A stretch of 64,000 nucleotides of DNA from Priestia abyssalis (GTDB taxonomy: Bacteria; Bacillota; Bacilli; Bacillales; Bacillaceae_H): contig NZ_KV917369.1 in assembly GCF_002019595.1 (NCBI RefSeq), positions 1,884,417 to 1,948,416 of the forward strand. The letters are read 5' to 3'. This document shows positions 8,165 to 18,118 of the stretch, in pieces. The notes beneath the pieces were generated by a model that ran no database searches, was not told where the DNA came from, and saw only the letters and a program-made list of their open reading frames with translations. The stretch's first letter is position 1. Each line of letters opens with the position of its first letter. The position numbers and the translations under genes are program-made.

Positions 8165-9451
8165 AAAGGATTTATAAATGAAATAGATGAAACAGATTAA
8201 GCCTGATATAGCAAAACTAATCCAAATGGCCATAAGATTTTCCACTACTGGTAAAGAAGCATATCCTGCTGTTGCTCCAATTAAAGATGCAAAAGGAATG
8301 ATGGAAGGCAGCGTTTTTTTGCCAAGAATGACGTAAACCATTGGAACAATCATCGAAACGTAAATATTCCCAAAGAAAAACAATAACTCGAGAGGATTTG
8401 GAGTGAGAATACTTACGATGGCTAGTAAAAGTACGCATATCATTCCGGAAAGAATGTATGTGTAGTTCCATTTTTCTTTATTCGTTAAAGTGCGAACCAA
8501 CTCCAGCATATTCTTAACAATTAATGTTGTGGTAGCATGTAATTCTGCACTAATCGCAGATGAAATTGCACTGAAGCAAAAGAGAATAAACAAAATAATA
8601 AGTATCGTCGATTGAATTTTATCGACTAATTCAAAGAGCAAAGAATAAATCGTATTATAGCTTCTTCCAAAAATAATAATCATCAATAAAGAGGATAATG
8701 CGAGCGGGATGGTTGCCCATATTAACCCAGCTAAAGTAAAGGTCATTCGTACTTTTTCTTTTTGGATGATAAAAACCCGCTGCCAAGTTGCGCGGTCAAT
8801 GATCACTTGTCCAAAGCCAATTAATATGGCAGTAAAAATAAACCAGAACGCATCCGTATTTTTTATGTACAATAAATAGGGGTGGTAGAGCTTAATCCCC
8901 TCATAAACCGGATAAACCCCTTCTTGAATATAAAAATAAACAGGAATAACGATAACGGCAGCGAAGATGAGTGTGACATTAACGCCTGCAAGCTGATGAA
9001 GCCTTTGCATTCCGCCGATACCGCCGATAAAAAAGCAAAATAATAAAAAGATGGACATTCCAGCAAAAATCGGAACCGGAAAAAGCATATGCAATAAAAT
9101 TCCCGCACCCATGGCTTGCACAAATAAAGAATCCAAGCTTGTCAAAAGAAGGATAGAGATCATATACCAATAACCGGCGGGAGTTAACCTTTGACGTAAA
9201 ACATCTCCTATCGTTTCGTGGTCATGAAATCGTTCACGGATCCTTTTTGCTAAAAATCCAAATAAGATAAGCGCAATAGCACCCATTAAGGAGTAGCCGA
9301 TACCGCCAGTTAGTCCGTATTTGATTAACGTTTCCGGAGAGGAAAGAATGGTATTCCCTGTTACCCATCTTGCCAATAAACTGACAATTCCAAAACCGAC
9401 CCCGAGTTTAATTGTCCCATTAATATAAAATTGATAATCCATTCTTTTCAA
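8147..9451 (-). CDS. Sodium:solute symporter family (SSS) permease
   Basis: 434 residues, polytopic, with about 12-13 hydrophobic segments. The family signature IIDRATWQRVF in the central loop identifies an SSS transporter. The start is a TTG at 9451 that overlaps the TGA of the response-regulator gene (TTGA) and has AAGGAG eight bases upstream; the alternative ATG at 9442 is badly spaced. It is the last gene of a kinase-regulator-symporter operon, so it is probably the direct regulatory target and imports the compound sensed by the kinase, possibly the substrate or product of the nearby amidohydrolases. Its last residues (RSI-stop) are encoded by a dispersed repeat, implying the native C-terminus was replaced or extended. 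Confidence 0.88.
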   Translation of the reverse strand: MKRMDYQFYINGTIKLGVGFGIVSLLARWVTGNTILSSPETLIKYGLTGGIGYSLMGAIALILFGFLAKRIRERFHDHETIGDVLRQRLTPAGYWYMISILLLTSLDSLFVQAMGAGILLHMLFPVPIFAGMSIFLLFCFFIGGIGGMQRLHQLAGVNVTLIFAAVIVIPVYFYIQEGVYPVYEGIKLYHPYLLYIKNTDAFWFIFTAILIGFGQVIIDRATWQRVFIIQKEKVRMTFTLAGLIWATIPLALSSLLMIIIFGRSYNTIYSLLFELVDKIQSTILIILFILFCFSAISSAISAELHATTTLIVKNMLELVRTLTNKEKWNYTYILSGMICVLLLAIVSILTPNPLELLFFFGNIYVSMIVPMVYVILGKKTLPSIIPFASLIGATAGYASLPVVENLMAIWISFAISGLICFIYFIYKSFLYRSI

Positions 9452-10140
9452 CGGGCTGTCTCCTTTAAACGGTAATCCCGAGGAGATTGTCCAGTCATTT
9501 TTCGAAACATTTGGCTAAAATAATGCTGGCTGTTAAATCCGCATCTTTCTGCAATCGTGCTAATACTTAAATCAGGAAACTCTATTAACATGCGCTGTGC
9601 CTCTTTTAACCGAAAGTCATTCAAGTATTCGGAAAAGCCCATCCCGACTTCCTCTTGAAATTTTCTGCTTAAATAGGCTGAATTAATATGAATTTTAGAA
9701 GCTAAGTAATTTAACGTTAATTTTTCACTATACTCTTGCTGGATGATTTGCAAAGCTTTAATGATTTGTTCTGAGTACCTGCCTAAACGTTCATATCTTG
9801 ATAATACGGTCATGAGCTCATCCTCAATGACAGGCTTGGTAATGTAATCGATCACTCCGAGTCTAAGTGAGGTTTGAGCATATTCAAAACTTTGAAAAGC
9901 TGTCACCATAATAATATCGATTGTATGAATACGAGAAAGCTCCGTCGCTAACTCAAGCCCTGATTTTCCTGGAAGCTGAATATCCAGGAAAGCAATATAG
10001 ATATCATGCTGGCTGACTATTTTAAGAGCTTGCGAGGCATCTTGTGCCATGAATATATTCCAAGTGGGAAACTTTTTTTGAATTAAATATTCGAGTTGTT
10101 CTAATTCAATGGGTTCATCATCTACAAGCAAGATATTCAT
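9448..10140 (-). CDS. Response regulator, receiver plus AraC-type HTH
   Basis: 230 residues. The N-terminal receiver domain has acidic pocket DDE at residues 7-9, phospho-acceptor Asp53 (FLDIQLPGKSG) and Lys102 (ITKPV). The C-terminal 100 residues carry two AraC-type helix-turn-helix motifs (LNYLASKIHINSAYLSRKF and STIAERCGFNSQHYFSQMF). It overlaps the kinase gene by ATGA, with GGAAGGTG upstream. It likely activates its own operon and perhaps the divergent oppC/binding-protein promoter region near 15.1 kb. Confidence 0.92.
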   Translation of the reverse strand: MNILLVDDEPIELEQLEYLIQKKFPTWNIFMAQDASQALKIVSQHDIYIAFLDIQLPGKSGLELATELSRIHTIDIIMVTAFQSFEYAQTSLRLGVIDYITKPVIEDELMTVLSRYERLGRYSEQIIKALQIIQQEYSEKLTLNYLASKIHINSAYLSRKFQEEVGMGFSEYLNDFRLKEAQRMLIEFPDLSISTIAERCGFNSQHYFSQMFRKMTGQSPRDYRLKETAR

Positions 10141-10907
10141 TTCGTTTTTTCACCTTCCAGTTTTTCTGACTTGATAACAAAAGGAAAAACAGCTAAAACT
10201 GTCGTACTGTTATGTGAATTCGTTAATTGGACAAACGTTTCATTGTTTGGGAACAGGAGCTCCAGTCTTTTCGCAATATTGTCTAATCCGAGTCCCCCTT
10301 TTTGCGGATCTTTTTCAAGTGCATCAGAAGTGTTGTTCCATACGATTACATGTACTTCATATTCTTTTTTGATAACTTTCACTTTTAAAAGGGCCTCACC
10401 AATATGCTTTTCAAACGAATGCTTGAAAGCGTTTTCTACAAGTGTTTGAATTAAAAAAGGGATAATAATAGCCTTTGTAACATTTGGATCTGTTGAAATT
10501 TCATAGTGAAGCCTGTCTCTAAATCTTGTTTTTTGTATTTCTAAATAGTAATTGATATAAGTCAATTCATCTTCAAGTGTGATAAAAGTATTATTTGTCT
10601 GATATTTAAATTTAAGCAGTTTAGATAGCGTTTCAATCGAACGTATCAATTCATCTTTGCGATCCAGTCTTGCCAGGCCTAAGATTGAATTTAACGTATT
10701 AAAAAAGAAGTGCGGTTGTATTTCTTGATTCAATTGATTATAAAGAGCCTTTTGCAATTCTCTCTCTAAAGCAATTTCACGTGTTTGTTTTTCAAGCAGG
10801 TTAATTCGTTTTTCAAAAATGAACAAAAACAGTAGGGTAAAGGCACCAAGCAGCGGTGCTAAAACGCAAAACATAATGTAAATGGAGAAGGTTTCAATGG
10901 CTAACAT
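10137..10907 (-). CDS. LytS/YesM-type sensor histidine kinase with one membrane segment
   Basis: 256 residues from the ATG ending at 10907, with GAAGGAG 11 bases upstream; an in-frame extension to 10952 has no binding site. One N-terminal transmembrane helix (about residues 7-31) is followed directly by a coiled coil, the His_kinase motif IQPHFFFNTLN with phospho-acceptor His66, the N box VENAFKHS and the G box GGLGLDNIAKRL. There is no extracellular sensor domain, so the signal is probably membrane-embedded, cytoplasmic or relayed by the co-encoded SSS transporter, as in other transporter-coupled kinases. The coupling is inference. Confidence 0.9.
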   Translation of the reverse strand: MLAIETFSIYIMFCVLAPLLGAFTLLFLFIFEKRINLLEKQTREIALERELQKALYNQLNQEIQPHFFFNTLNSILGLARLDRKDELIRSIETLSKLLKFKYQTNNTFITLEDELTYINYYLEIQKTRFRDRLHYEISTDPNVTKAIIIPFLIQTLVENAFKHSFEKHIGEALLKVKVIKKEYEVHVIVWNNTSDALEKDPQKGGLGLDNIAKRLELLFPNNETFVQLTNSHNSTTVLAVFPFVIKSEKLEGEKTK

Positions 10908-10943
10908 GGGACGAGTTTCTCCTTCGAATATAGATGAATCCAC

Positions 10944-10990
10944 ATAAATCATTTAGCATGGGCGCTTTTTGCCCATGCTAAATGATTTAT
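10944..10990. terminator. Perfect 20-bp inverted repeat between opp-type operon and kinase operon
   Basis: ATAAATCATTTAGCATGGGC and its exact complement flank a 7-nt loop (GCTTTTT). It separates the leftward ABC-transporter operon (ending at 11040) from the leftward kinase operon. No long T-run follows on the minus strand, so it is either an imperfect terminator or a regulatory or mRNA-end hairpin. Confidence 0.6.
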
Positions 10991-11039
10991 ATAAATATTT
11001 TAAACAATTAATTATTTTTTGGAAATATCTTAATGGTTT

Positions 11040-12035
11040 TTAATTCGGTAAATTTTCTGTGATATGACAGCTGACAAAATGATTTTTATGAAGTTCCCTT
11101 AACGGGGGTTCTTCTTGCTTACACTTTTCTACCGCGAATGGACAGCGTGTATGGAAGCGGCATCCACTGGGCGGATCGATAGGTGAGGGCACATCTCCTT
11201 TTAATGTGATACGGTCTCTTTTTAAAGTTGGATTAGGGACAGGTATGGAGGATAATAATGCCTTCGTATATGGATGGAGCGGCGAATCGAATAAAGCTTT
11301 TTTTTCCGCGATTTCCACCACTTTTCCCAGGTACATGACCATAACACGGTCAGAAATATGTCTGACTACACTCAAATCATGAGAGATAAAGAGAAAGGTC
11401 AACTGAAACTGTTTTTGCAGCTTCTTTAATAGGTTAAGAATTTGCGCTTGAATTGATACATCTAAAGCAGAAACAGCTTCGTCACAAATAATTAGTTTCG
11501 GATTAACAGCAAGCGCTCTCGCAATCCCAATTCGCTGGCGCTGTCCACCGCTGAATTCATGTGGATAACGATCCAATGATTCCGGCGGCAGCCCGACATA
11601 GCGGAGCAGTTCGAGCATTCTGTCCATTCTTTGGGGTTTCGCTACTACGTCTTGAATCGCCATCGCTTCATTTAATATTTGTTTTACCGTTTGACGGGGG
11701 TTAAGAGAAGCAAAGGGATCTTGGAAAATGACTTGTAAATCTCCTCTAAGCTTTCTCAACTCTTTTTTATTGAGGTCTAAAATATTTTTCCCGGAATAAT
11801 GAACTTTTCCGTCTGTTGGTTCATCGAGTCTTAAAATGGCACGACCAGTTGTTGATTTGCCGCAGCCGGATTCGCCAACAATACTTAAAGTCTCGCCTTC
11901 AAAAAGCTGAAATGAAACGTCATCTACCGCTTTTACATATGTTTTTGGCTTAAAGATGGAGTCTGTCTTGACAGGGAAATATTGCTTTAAATGGTCTACT
12001 TGTAAGATTACTTTTTTTTGTGCAGATGTTTCCAT
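11040..12035 (-). CDS. Opp/Dpp-type ABC importer ATPase (OppF/DppF-like)
   Basis: 331 residues. Walker [11 protein letters not shown]-loop [13 protein letters not shown] signature [17 protein letters not shown], Walker [13 protein letters not shown], and H-loop FISHD. The C-terminal oligopeptide-transporter extension has the cysteine motif [11 protein letters not shown]. It lies 2 nt downstream of the OppD-like gene, whose final codons contain its AGGAGG. It is the last gene of the permease operon C-B-D-F; the order differs from the common A-B-C-D-F and the binding protein is encoded divergently. Confidence 0.93.
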   Translation of the reverse strand: METSAQKKVILQVDHLKQYFPVKTDSIFKPKTYVKAVDDVSFQLFEGETLSIVGESGCGKSTTGRAILRLDEPTDGKVHYSGKNILDLNKKELRKLRGDLQVIFQDPFASLNPRQTVKQILNEAMAIQDVVAKPQRMDRMLELLRYVGLPPESLDRYPHEFSGGQRQRIGIARALAVNPKLIICDEAVSALDVSIQAQILNLLKKLQKQFQLTFLFISHDLSVVRHISDRVMVMYLGKVVEIAEKKALFDSPLHPYTKALLSSIPVPNPTLKRDRITLKGDVPSPIDPPSGCRFHTRCPFAVEKCKQEEPPLRELHKNHFVSCHITENLPN

Positions 12036-12037
12036 TC

Positions 12038-13054
12038 TTACATAACCTCCTCGCTCTCCGTATTACCAATCCATTGGTTTGTATATTTCCAGCATCTTAC
12101 CCTAGCACCATCGTTTTGTTCAATGAGATCTGGGTGGTGTGTTGTGCAAATCTCTTGCCGATAAGGACATCTGGAGGCAAAGTGGCAGCCGGGCGGTAAA
12201 TTGTATGGACTCGGGATAGTGCCATCAATGGTGGCCAATTCGTCTTGATCCTCATAAATGTTAGGCAATGAGTTCAGCAAACCTTGGGTATATGGATGTT
12301 TTGGATCAGCAAAAATCTGTTCGGTAGAAGCATGCTCGACAATATTTCCGGCATACATGACGGCTACCTTGTCACATGTTTCTGCAACAACGCCCAAATC
12401 GTGTGTAATCATGATGACACCCATCCCGATCTTTGTCTGCAATTCTTTAATAAGCTCTAGTATTTGTGCTTGAATCGTAACATCGAGTGCGGTTGTCGGC
12501 TCGTCAGCAATTAATACTTCGGGTGTACAGGCAAGGGCCATAGCGATCATTACCCGCTGACGCATTCCGCCGCTTAACTGAAAGGGCTCTTGTTTGGCCC
12601 TTTTTTCAGGAGAAGGAATTCCTACCAATTTCAGCATTTCAACGGATTTTCCCCATGCATCCTTTTTTCCCATATTTTGATGCATCCTCAGCGCTTCCGC
12701 TATTTGTTCTCCGACTGGTATGACAGGGTTTAAAGAGGTCATTGGTTCCTGGAAAATCATCGATATTTCATTTCCGCGGATTTTCCTCATATCAGTCTCT
12801 GACATTGTCACTAAATCTTTTCCTTTAAATAAAACCGACCCGCCTGCAATTTTTCCTGGAGGAGAAGGAATGAGACGAAGAATAGAGAGGGAGGTCATGC
12901 TTTTGCCGCAGCCGGATTCGCCAACAATTCCCAGAGTCTCTCCTTTATGCAATGTAAAGTCAATCCCATCAACGGCTTTACTCACACCGCGTGTTGTTGT
13001 GAAATGTGTTTTTAAACCTTTTACTTCTAAAATAGGCCTATTTTTTTCGTTCAC
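12038..13054 (-). CDS. Opp/Dpp-type ABC importer ATPase (OppD/DppD-like)
   Basis: 338 residues with the GTG start at 13054, chosen because GGTGGTGA (13061-13068) lies 6 nt upstream; the longer frame from the TTG at 13060 would have almost no spacing. Motifs: [53 protein letters not shown], and the C-terminal [11 protein letters not shown] cluster. The two ATPases form the heterodimeric motor of the importer. A run of about four TTAAT units (13070-13090) fills the gap to the preceding permease gene. Confidence 0.92.
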   Translation of the reverse strand: MNEKNRPILEVKGLKTHFTTTRGVSKAVDGIDFTLHKGETLGIVGESGCGKSMTSLSILRLIPSPPGKIAGGSVLFKGKDLVTMSETDMRKIRGNEISMIFQEPMTSLNPVIPVGEQIAEALRMHQNMGKKDAWGKSVEMLKLVGIPSPEKRAKQEPFQLSGGMRQRVMIAMALACTPEVLIADEPTTALDVTIQAQILELIKELQTKIGMGVIMITHDLGVVAETCDKVAVMYAGNIVEHASTEQIFADPKHPYTQGLLNSLPNIYEDQDELATIDGTIPSPYNLPPGCHFASRCPYRQEICTTHHPDLIEQNDGARVRCWKYTNQWIGNTESEEVM

Positions 13055-13069
13055 GACCAATCACCACCA

Positions 13070-13090
13070 TTTAATTTAATTTAATTTAAT
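13070..13090. repeat. (TTAAT)n microsatellite
   Basis: About four tandem TTAAT units span the stop codon of the OppB-like gene and the start region of the OppD-like gene. Slippage here would shift the spacing ahead of the OppD ribosome binding site or alter the last codons of OppB. Confidence 0.6.
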
Positions 13091-14001
13091 TCAATGCGTT
13101 TATTAAAGAATCGATAAAAAACATCAACGAATAAATTCACGACTACGAAGATAAGCGAGGCAAATAGTACACCGCCTTGAACCATTGGCAAATCCCGCAT
13201 CCGAATAGCATCGACAATCATTCTCCCCAGTCCATTAATCGCGAATATTGATTCCACAAGGACCGTTCCGCCAAGCAGAGCTCCAAACTGCAGTCCGACA
13301 ACGGTGATTACGGGAATTAATGCATTTCTTAGTGCGTGTTTATAGATGATGATGCTTTCACGGAGCCCTTTTGCCCGCGCCGTTCGAATATAGTCTTGGC
13401 GAACGACTTCCAGCATGCTCGATCTTGTCATTCTGGCTACAATTGCCGCCCCGCCAGCCCCTAAGGTAACGGCTGGTAAGATGACATGCAGCAGGCTGTC
13501 CCATCCTGCAACAGGCAATATTTGCAGTTTTACAGAGAAGAAATACATGAGCATTAAACCGAGCCAGAAACTTGGGAGTGAAATTCCAAACAGAGCAATG
13601 AGCATAACACTAACGTCTGTAAAAGAATATGGTTTGACAGCTGAAATAATCCCCGCAGCCATTCCTAGAACAATGGTGATAATGATACTGAAAAAAGCGA
13701 GCTCTATTGTAATCGGCAATCTAACTAAAATTTCATCCAGCACAGGCTGGCTATTTTTTAATGAGACACCTAAATCTCCTTTAAAAACGTTCATTAAGTA
13801 TTCGAAATACTGAATATATAAAGGCTGATTTAATCCAAGTTGTTCACGAAGTGCTTCAATGGTTTCTTTTGAAGCGCCTTCACCTGCAAGCAAAACGGCC
13901 GGGTCACCAGGAACAAGCTGCATAATGAAGAAAACAACAAATGTAACCCCAATCATTACGGGAATGGTTTGTAAAATACGGCGTAACATAAACATCAGCA
14001 T
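13081..14001 (-). CDS. Opp/Dpp-type permease (OppB/DppB-like)
   Basis: 306 residues, six membrane segments. The N-terminus (LRRILQTIPVMIGVTFVVFF) and QLVPGDPA are typical of DppB/OppB. The EAA loop, which docks with the ATPases, is seen at DYIRTARAKGLRESIIIYKHA. The start ATG follows GAGGAGG. It pairs with the OppC-like permease upstream. Confidence 0.93.
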   Translation of the reverse strand: MLMFMLRRILQTIPVMIGVTFVVFFIMQLVPGDPAVLLAGEGASKETIEALREQLGLNQPLYIQYFEYLMNVFKGDLGVSLKNSQPVLDEILVRLPITIELAFFSIIITIVLGMAAGIISAVKPYSFTDVSVMLIALFGISLPSFWLGLMLMYFFSVKLQILPVAGWDSLLHVILPAVTLGAGGAAIVARMTRSSMLEVVRQDYIRTARAKGLRESIIIYKHALRNALIPVITVVGLQFGALLGGTVLVESIFAINGLGRMIVDAIRMRDLPMVQGGVLFASLIFVVVNLFVDVFYRFFNKRIELN

Positions 14002-14030
14002 CGATTGCTAACCTCCTCTAAATGGATCAT

Positions 14031-14933
14031 TTATTTTTTCATTCTTGGATCAAACGCGTCTCGTAATCCATCTCCGAAAATATTAAATCCTAACACTAAA
14101 ATGGAAATGGACAGGCCAGGAAATAAGGCAATATAAGGGGCTGAGAACAAGAAATCTCTGCCGCTGCTCAGCATCGTTCCCCACTCAGGAGACGGTGGCT
14201 GTGCACCAAGCCCGAGGAAGGATAATCCAGCTGCCGAGAGAATGGCTGTAGCCAGTCGCAGCGTCCCCTGAACAATGATAGGTGAAAGAATATTCGGAAA
14301 AATATGTTTAAAAATAATGGTGAAGTCGTTTGCCCCGAGTGAACGAATTGCATCAATATACTCAAGGCGTTTTACTTCTAACGTAGATCCGCGAACAATT
14401 CTTGCAAATAAAGGAACGGAGAAAGCCCCAACAGCGATCGTAACATTGATAAGGCTTGGACCGAGAGCAGCAATAATCGCAAGTGCTAATAGAATCCCCG
14501 GGAATGCAAGCATGACGTCCATCATTCTCATAATGATAGAGTCGACCCATTTTCCATAATAGCCAGCGACTAGCCCGAAAATAATTCCAAAAAATGCTCC
14601 GAATAAAACTGCAGCAAATCCAACTCCCATTGAAAGTCTTGAACCGTATAAAATTCGGCTTAAAATGTCTCTTCCTTTATCATCTGTTCCCATCCAATGA
14701 TCTGCGGATGGAGGCACTAATTTATTTTCTAAATGGATCTCATAAGGACTATAAGGAGCAAGAAGAGGTGCAAATAAAGCGATGAAAATATAGAAAAGAA
14801 TGATAACGGCTCCCGCCATTGCCGCTTTATTGACCATTAATAGAGAAAAAAAATCTTTTACCTTAGATTCCTTTGGGCTAGTTAACGTTTTTGTAACAAC
14901 ATTTGGCTGTTCCGTTTTTAATTCAAGTGACAT
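14031..14933 (-). CDS. Opp/Dpp-type permease (OppC/DppC-like)
   Basis: 300 residues. A cytosolic N-terminus is followed by six membrane segments. Signatures are HWMGTDDKGRDILSRILYG, the EAA loop YIDAIRSLGANDFTIIFKHI, and PPSPEWGTM near the C-terminus, all typical of OppC/DppC. It is the first gene of the importer operon and is transcribed away from the binding-protein gene at 15233, so the 299-bp gap holds both promoters. The start follows GGGAGG. Confidence 0.93.
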   Translation of the reverse strand: MSLELKTEQPNVVTKTLTSPKESKVKDFFSLLMVNKAAMAGAVIILFYIFIALFAPLLAPYSPYEIHLENKLVPPSADHWMGTDDKGRDILSRILYGSRLSMGVGFAAVLFGAFFGIIFGLVAGYYGKWVDSIIMRMMDVMLAFPGILLALAIIAALGPSLINVTIAVGAFSVPLFARIVRGSTLEVKRLEYIDAIRSLGANDFTIIFKHIFPNILSPIIVQGTLRLATAILSAAGLSFLGLGAQPPSPEWGTMLSSGRDFLFSAPYIALFPGLSISILVLGFNIFGDGLRDAFDPRMKK

Positions 14934-15061
14934 TATATTTCCTCCCTAAAACAGTTTTTACGAAGATGGACCTGCATGAAAAGATTTGTTCCTCCTTTCA
15001 ATAAAAGAGATGGTATAAAAATGAATGATGTTTTATTAAAATTATCAAAATTTAAGGTAAA

Positions 15062-15146
15062 GTAAATATTTTTCAAGATAGTTGTCAAAATATTTAAAAA
15101 ATAAGTAAATATTCTGTAAATATTTCAATTCACCATCTTCTATAAT
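15062..15146. promoter_or_regulatory. Divergent control region with repeated GTAAATATT and a -10 box
   Basis: Three exact GTAAATATT boxes (15062-15070, 15105-15113, 15116-15124) and a related CAAAATATT (15086-15094) lie upstream of a TATAAT at 15141-15146 that lacks a good -35. The exact copies are 43 and 11 bp apart, close to whole helical turns. This fits an activator-dependent promoter for the 15233 binding-protein gene; the nearby AraC-type response regulator is one candidate. Confidence 0.45.
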
Positions 15147-15232
15147 GCAGATAAGTAATTAGGAAGGGAGGGTGAAGAGACGTTTTAAGCTGCAAGGAAG
15201 GAAGTTTAAAAACATCAAAGGGGAGAGAAACA

Positions 15233-16810
15233 TTGAAGAAAAAAAGAAGAACCCTTCGAAAGGGGATAATGTTTGCTTTAATTGGATTCATGTTGTTGTT
15301 TGTTTCAGCATGTTCGACTCATTCGAACACATCAAAAGACGCTGAAAGTAAATCGGAAGGTGCAAAAGAGGGCGGGACATTAACGGTTGTCCGTCTTTCG
15401 GACGCAACGAAATTAGATCCTCATTTTATTACAGATATACCATCTGCCAATATCATTTATCAAAAAGTATATGAAACATTGGTTGAACCGGATAAAGACA
15501 TGAAAATTCAGCCTCTTTTAGCGACAGAGTGGAAGGTTATTGATGATACGACTTGGGAATTTAAGTTGAAAGAAGGCATAACATTCCATGACGGCGCACC
15601 GTTTAATGCGGAAGCAGTAAAAGCAACATTTGACCGATTGCTTGATCCAAATACAGGATCACCGCAGCGTGAGAAGTTCGCGATGATTAAGGAAGTCAAA
15701 ATTATTGATGATTATACAGTACAGTTATTGCTTGATTACCCTTATGCTCCGCTTCTTTCTATTTTGGCGAGTAATGAAGGAAGCATTATTAGTCCAAAAG
15801 CATTGACTGGCAATCCTGAAAAATTATCGGAGCATCCAGTTGGAACAGGTCCATTTGTATTTGAGGCATGGAAGACAGGACAGGAAATTTCTTTAAAGAA
15901 AAATGAGAACTACTGGGGGAAACAGCCGAATATTGACCGTGTTGTTTTTAAAGTCGTTCCTGAAGATGCTACGCGTTTAGCCATGATTGAAACGGGTGAA
16001 GCCCATATAAACGACCAAGTAGCTGTAACGGAACTTGAGCGAATTGAAGCATCTGATACGATGGGTCTTTACAGGACAGAAGGCCTTGCTGTTGAATATG
16101 TAGGTTTTAATACAAAGAAAAAACCATTAGATGATGTGAAAGTCCGTAAAGCTATTAGCCATGCTCTTGAAAGAGACGCGATTATTAAAGGCGTTTATAA
16201 CAATGTAGGGACACTGGCAAATGCTGCAATGAGTCCGAAAGTGTTCGGACATAGTGATAATGTGAAGCCGTATGACTATGATTTAAATGCAGCAAAAAAG
16301 TTATTGAAAGAAGCCGGATACGAAAAAGGGCTTTCACTTAAATTGCTGACAAGTGACAGAAAAGAGCGGATTAATATGGCTGAAGTCGTCCAATCCCAAT
16401 TAAAAGGAATTGGCGTTGATGTGGAAATTCAAGTGATGGAATATGGTGCATACATTGACACGATTGATAAATCGGAGCACGACTTATTTATCGGCGGCTG
16501 GGGGAATGCAACAGGTGATGGCGATTACAACCAATATAACTTATTCCACACAGCGTCACAGGGACCTCCTGGAAACCACTTCTACTATAGTAATCTAAAA
16601 GTAGATGAAATGATTGAAGCAGCACGCCGTGAAACAGATGAAACAAAACGTAAAGAACTTTATGAGCAAGTTATGCAAATGGAATTAGAAGATGCTGTTT
16701 ATATTCCAATTCGTAACTATGAACATATGGCCGTTCATAGTAAAAATGTAAGTGATTTTTGGATCAACGCTGCAAACTACTTGATGATCGATGATGTAGT
16801 AATTAAGTAG
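15233..16810 (+). CDS. Peptide/nickel-type ABC importer substrate-binding lipoprotein, paralogue 2
   Basis: 525 residues starting at a TTG with AAAGGGGAG upstream. The signal peptide has lipobox VSAC with Cys27, then a family-5 solute-binding domain (GGTLTVVRLSDATKLDPH, GTGPFVFEAW, ELEDAVYIPIR). It is co-directional with, and 66 bp upstream of, an AtzC-like amidohydrolase, and divergent from the permease operon, so it is probably the main receptor of that importer. The paralogue at 5063 has the same gene arrangement, pointing to a duplication of the receptor-hydrolase pair and perhaps two related ligands. Confidence 0.93.
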   Translation: MKKKRRTLRKGIMFALIGFMLLFVSACSTHSNTSKDAESKSEGAKEGGTLTVVRLSDATKLDPHFITDIPSANIIYQKVYETLVEPDKDMKIQPLLATEWKVIDDTTWEFKLKEGITFHDGAPFNAEAVKATFDRLLDPNTGSPQREKFAMIKEVKIIDDYTVQLLLDYPYAPLLSILASNEGSIISPKALTGNPEKLSEHPVGTGPFVFEAWKTGQEISLKKNENYWGKQPNIDRVVFKVVPEDATRLAMIETGEAHINDQVAVTELERIEASDTMGLYRTEGLAVEYVGFNTKKKPLDDVKVRKAISHALERDAIIKGVYNNVGTLANAAMSPKVFGHSDNVKPYDYDLNAAKKLLKEAGYEKGLSLKLLTSDRKERINMAEVVQSQLKGIGVDVEIQVMEYGAYIDTIDKSEHDLFIGGWGNATGDGDYNQYNLFHTASQGPPGNHFYYSNLKVDEMIEAARRETDETKRKELYEQVMQMELEDAVYIPIRNYEHMAVHSKNVSDFWINAANYLMIDDVVIK

Positions 16811-16876
16811 GGATTCAGCAAAGTTAATATTTGATCATGACGGTTACAAAGAACTTTAAATATAGGAGGAATTTGA

Positions 16877-18115
16877 ATGACTACTCTCTGGATCACGAAT
16901 GTCCGCTTAGAAAAAGGCTTCATCTACGAAAATGATCGTATTGCCGGTACTGAAACGGAAATTTGCCATTTGAAAATTGAAGATGGAAACATCACTGAAA
17001 TCACTTATACTGCTCCAAATGCCGCTGAAAATCAATTTGATGCAAATCAGCATCTTTTGCTCCCTTCATTAAGAGATATGCATATTCATATTGATAAAAC
17101 ATACTATGGCGGGCCATGGAAAGCTTGTACGCCCATTACAAAAGGAATTTTTACTAGATTGGAAGAGGAAGTAGAGCTTCTGCCCAAGCTTTTGCCAACC
17201 GCTCAGGAGCGTGCGGAGAAAATGATTGAATTGTATTTAAAAAATGGCCATACCCATATACGCACACATTGTAACGTCGACCCGGTAATTGGCCTGAAAA
17301 ACTTAGAGGCGACTGTGAATGCTTTAAAAAAATATGAAGATGTTCTTACATATGAAATCGTCGCTTTCCCGCAGCATGGGCTGCTTAGAAGCGACTCAGT
17401 AAAACTCATTCGTGAGGCGATGAAAAATGGTGCAACATTGGTTGGCGGCGTGGATCCGGCGACGGTAGACCGTAACATTGAAAAATCGCTGCACACGATT
17501 TTTGACATTGCCGTTGAACATAAGAAAGGCGTGGATATCCATCTTCATGATCCGAACTCTTTAGGTGCTTTTACATTTGAGAGAATGGCACATTATACGA
17601 AGGAAGCAGGTCTTAAAGGGAAAGCAACGATAAGCCATGGAATGGCGTTAGGTGACTTGCAAGGGGAGGCACTTTCTGACATAGCCGCGATTTTAAAAGA
17701 TCAAGAGATTGATGTAACGACTACCATCCCGGTTAATCGTCCGACCATTCCAGTTCCACAACTCGATCAATTTGGCATTCCGGTGTCGGTAGGGCATGAC
17801 AGCATCACCGATCACTGGTCTCCTTTCGGTACAGGAAATACGATTCAAAAGCTTGGAATGCTGGCGGAAAGATTCCGGATGATTGATGAATATTCCTTAT
17901 CTTCTGCCTTGAAATATGCAACTGGCGGAATCACTCCATTAAATGAAAAAGGAGAGCAGGTTTGGCCAAAAGTCGGCGATGATGCAACGATGATGTTAGT
18001 CAATGCTACTTGTTCAGCAGAAGCCATTGCGAGACGGGCAACTGTTGAAACATTATATTTTAAAGGGAGAAAGGTTGAAAGTAAATTAATCGAATCGGAT
18101 ACAGTTCGAGTATAA
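16877..18115 (+). CDS. AtzC-like metal-dependent amidohydrolase, paralogue 2
   Basis: 412 residues after TAGGAGGAA. Metal and catalytic residues: HIH (His69, His71), IHLHD (His222, His224), SHG (His254), GHDS (Asp308). Shared landmarks with the other two copies are IVAFPQHGLLR and GGVDPATVDRNIEKSL. The Asp-bearing GHDS motif is closer to CodA than the GNDN of paralogue 1, so substrate choice may differ. Three divergent paralogues around one importer suggest consecutive hydrolytic steps on one scaffold or a set of related substrates; both are inference. Confidence 0.88.
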   Translation: MTTLWITNVRLEKGFIYENDRIAGTETEICHLKIEDGNITEITYTAPNAAENQFDANQHLLLPSLRDMHIHIDKTYYGGPWKACTPITKGIFTRLEEEVELLPKLLPTAQERAEKMIELYLKNGHTHIRTHCNVDPVIGLKNLEATVNALKKYEDVLTYEIVAFPQHGLLRSDSVKLIREAMKNGATLVGGVDPATVDRNIEKSLHTIFDIAVEHKKGVDIHLHDPNSLGAFTFERMAHYTKEAGLKGKATISHGMALGDLQGEALSDIAAILKDQEIDVTTTIPVNRPTIPVPQLDQFGIPVSVGHDSITDHWSPFGTGNTIQKLGMLAERFRMIDEYSLSSALKYATGGITPLNEKGEQVWPKVGDDATMMLVNATCSAEAIARRATVETLYFKGRKVESKLIESDTVRV

Positions 18116-18118
18116 ACT

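Noticed and set aside
10424..10437. CRE-like site TGAAAGCGTTTTCT
   Set aside because: It encodes the conserved N-box residues of the histidine kinase (ENAFK on the minus strand) and is far from any promoter, so the match is most likely codon coincidence.
13070..13090. Phase-variation tract
   Set aside because: The TTAAT repeat is very short and AT-rich by chance in this genome; reported as a microsatellite only.
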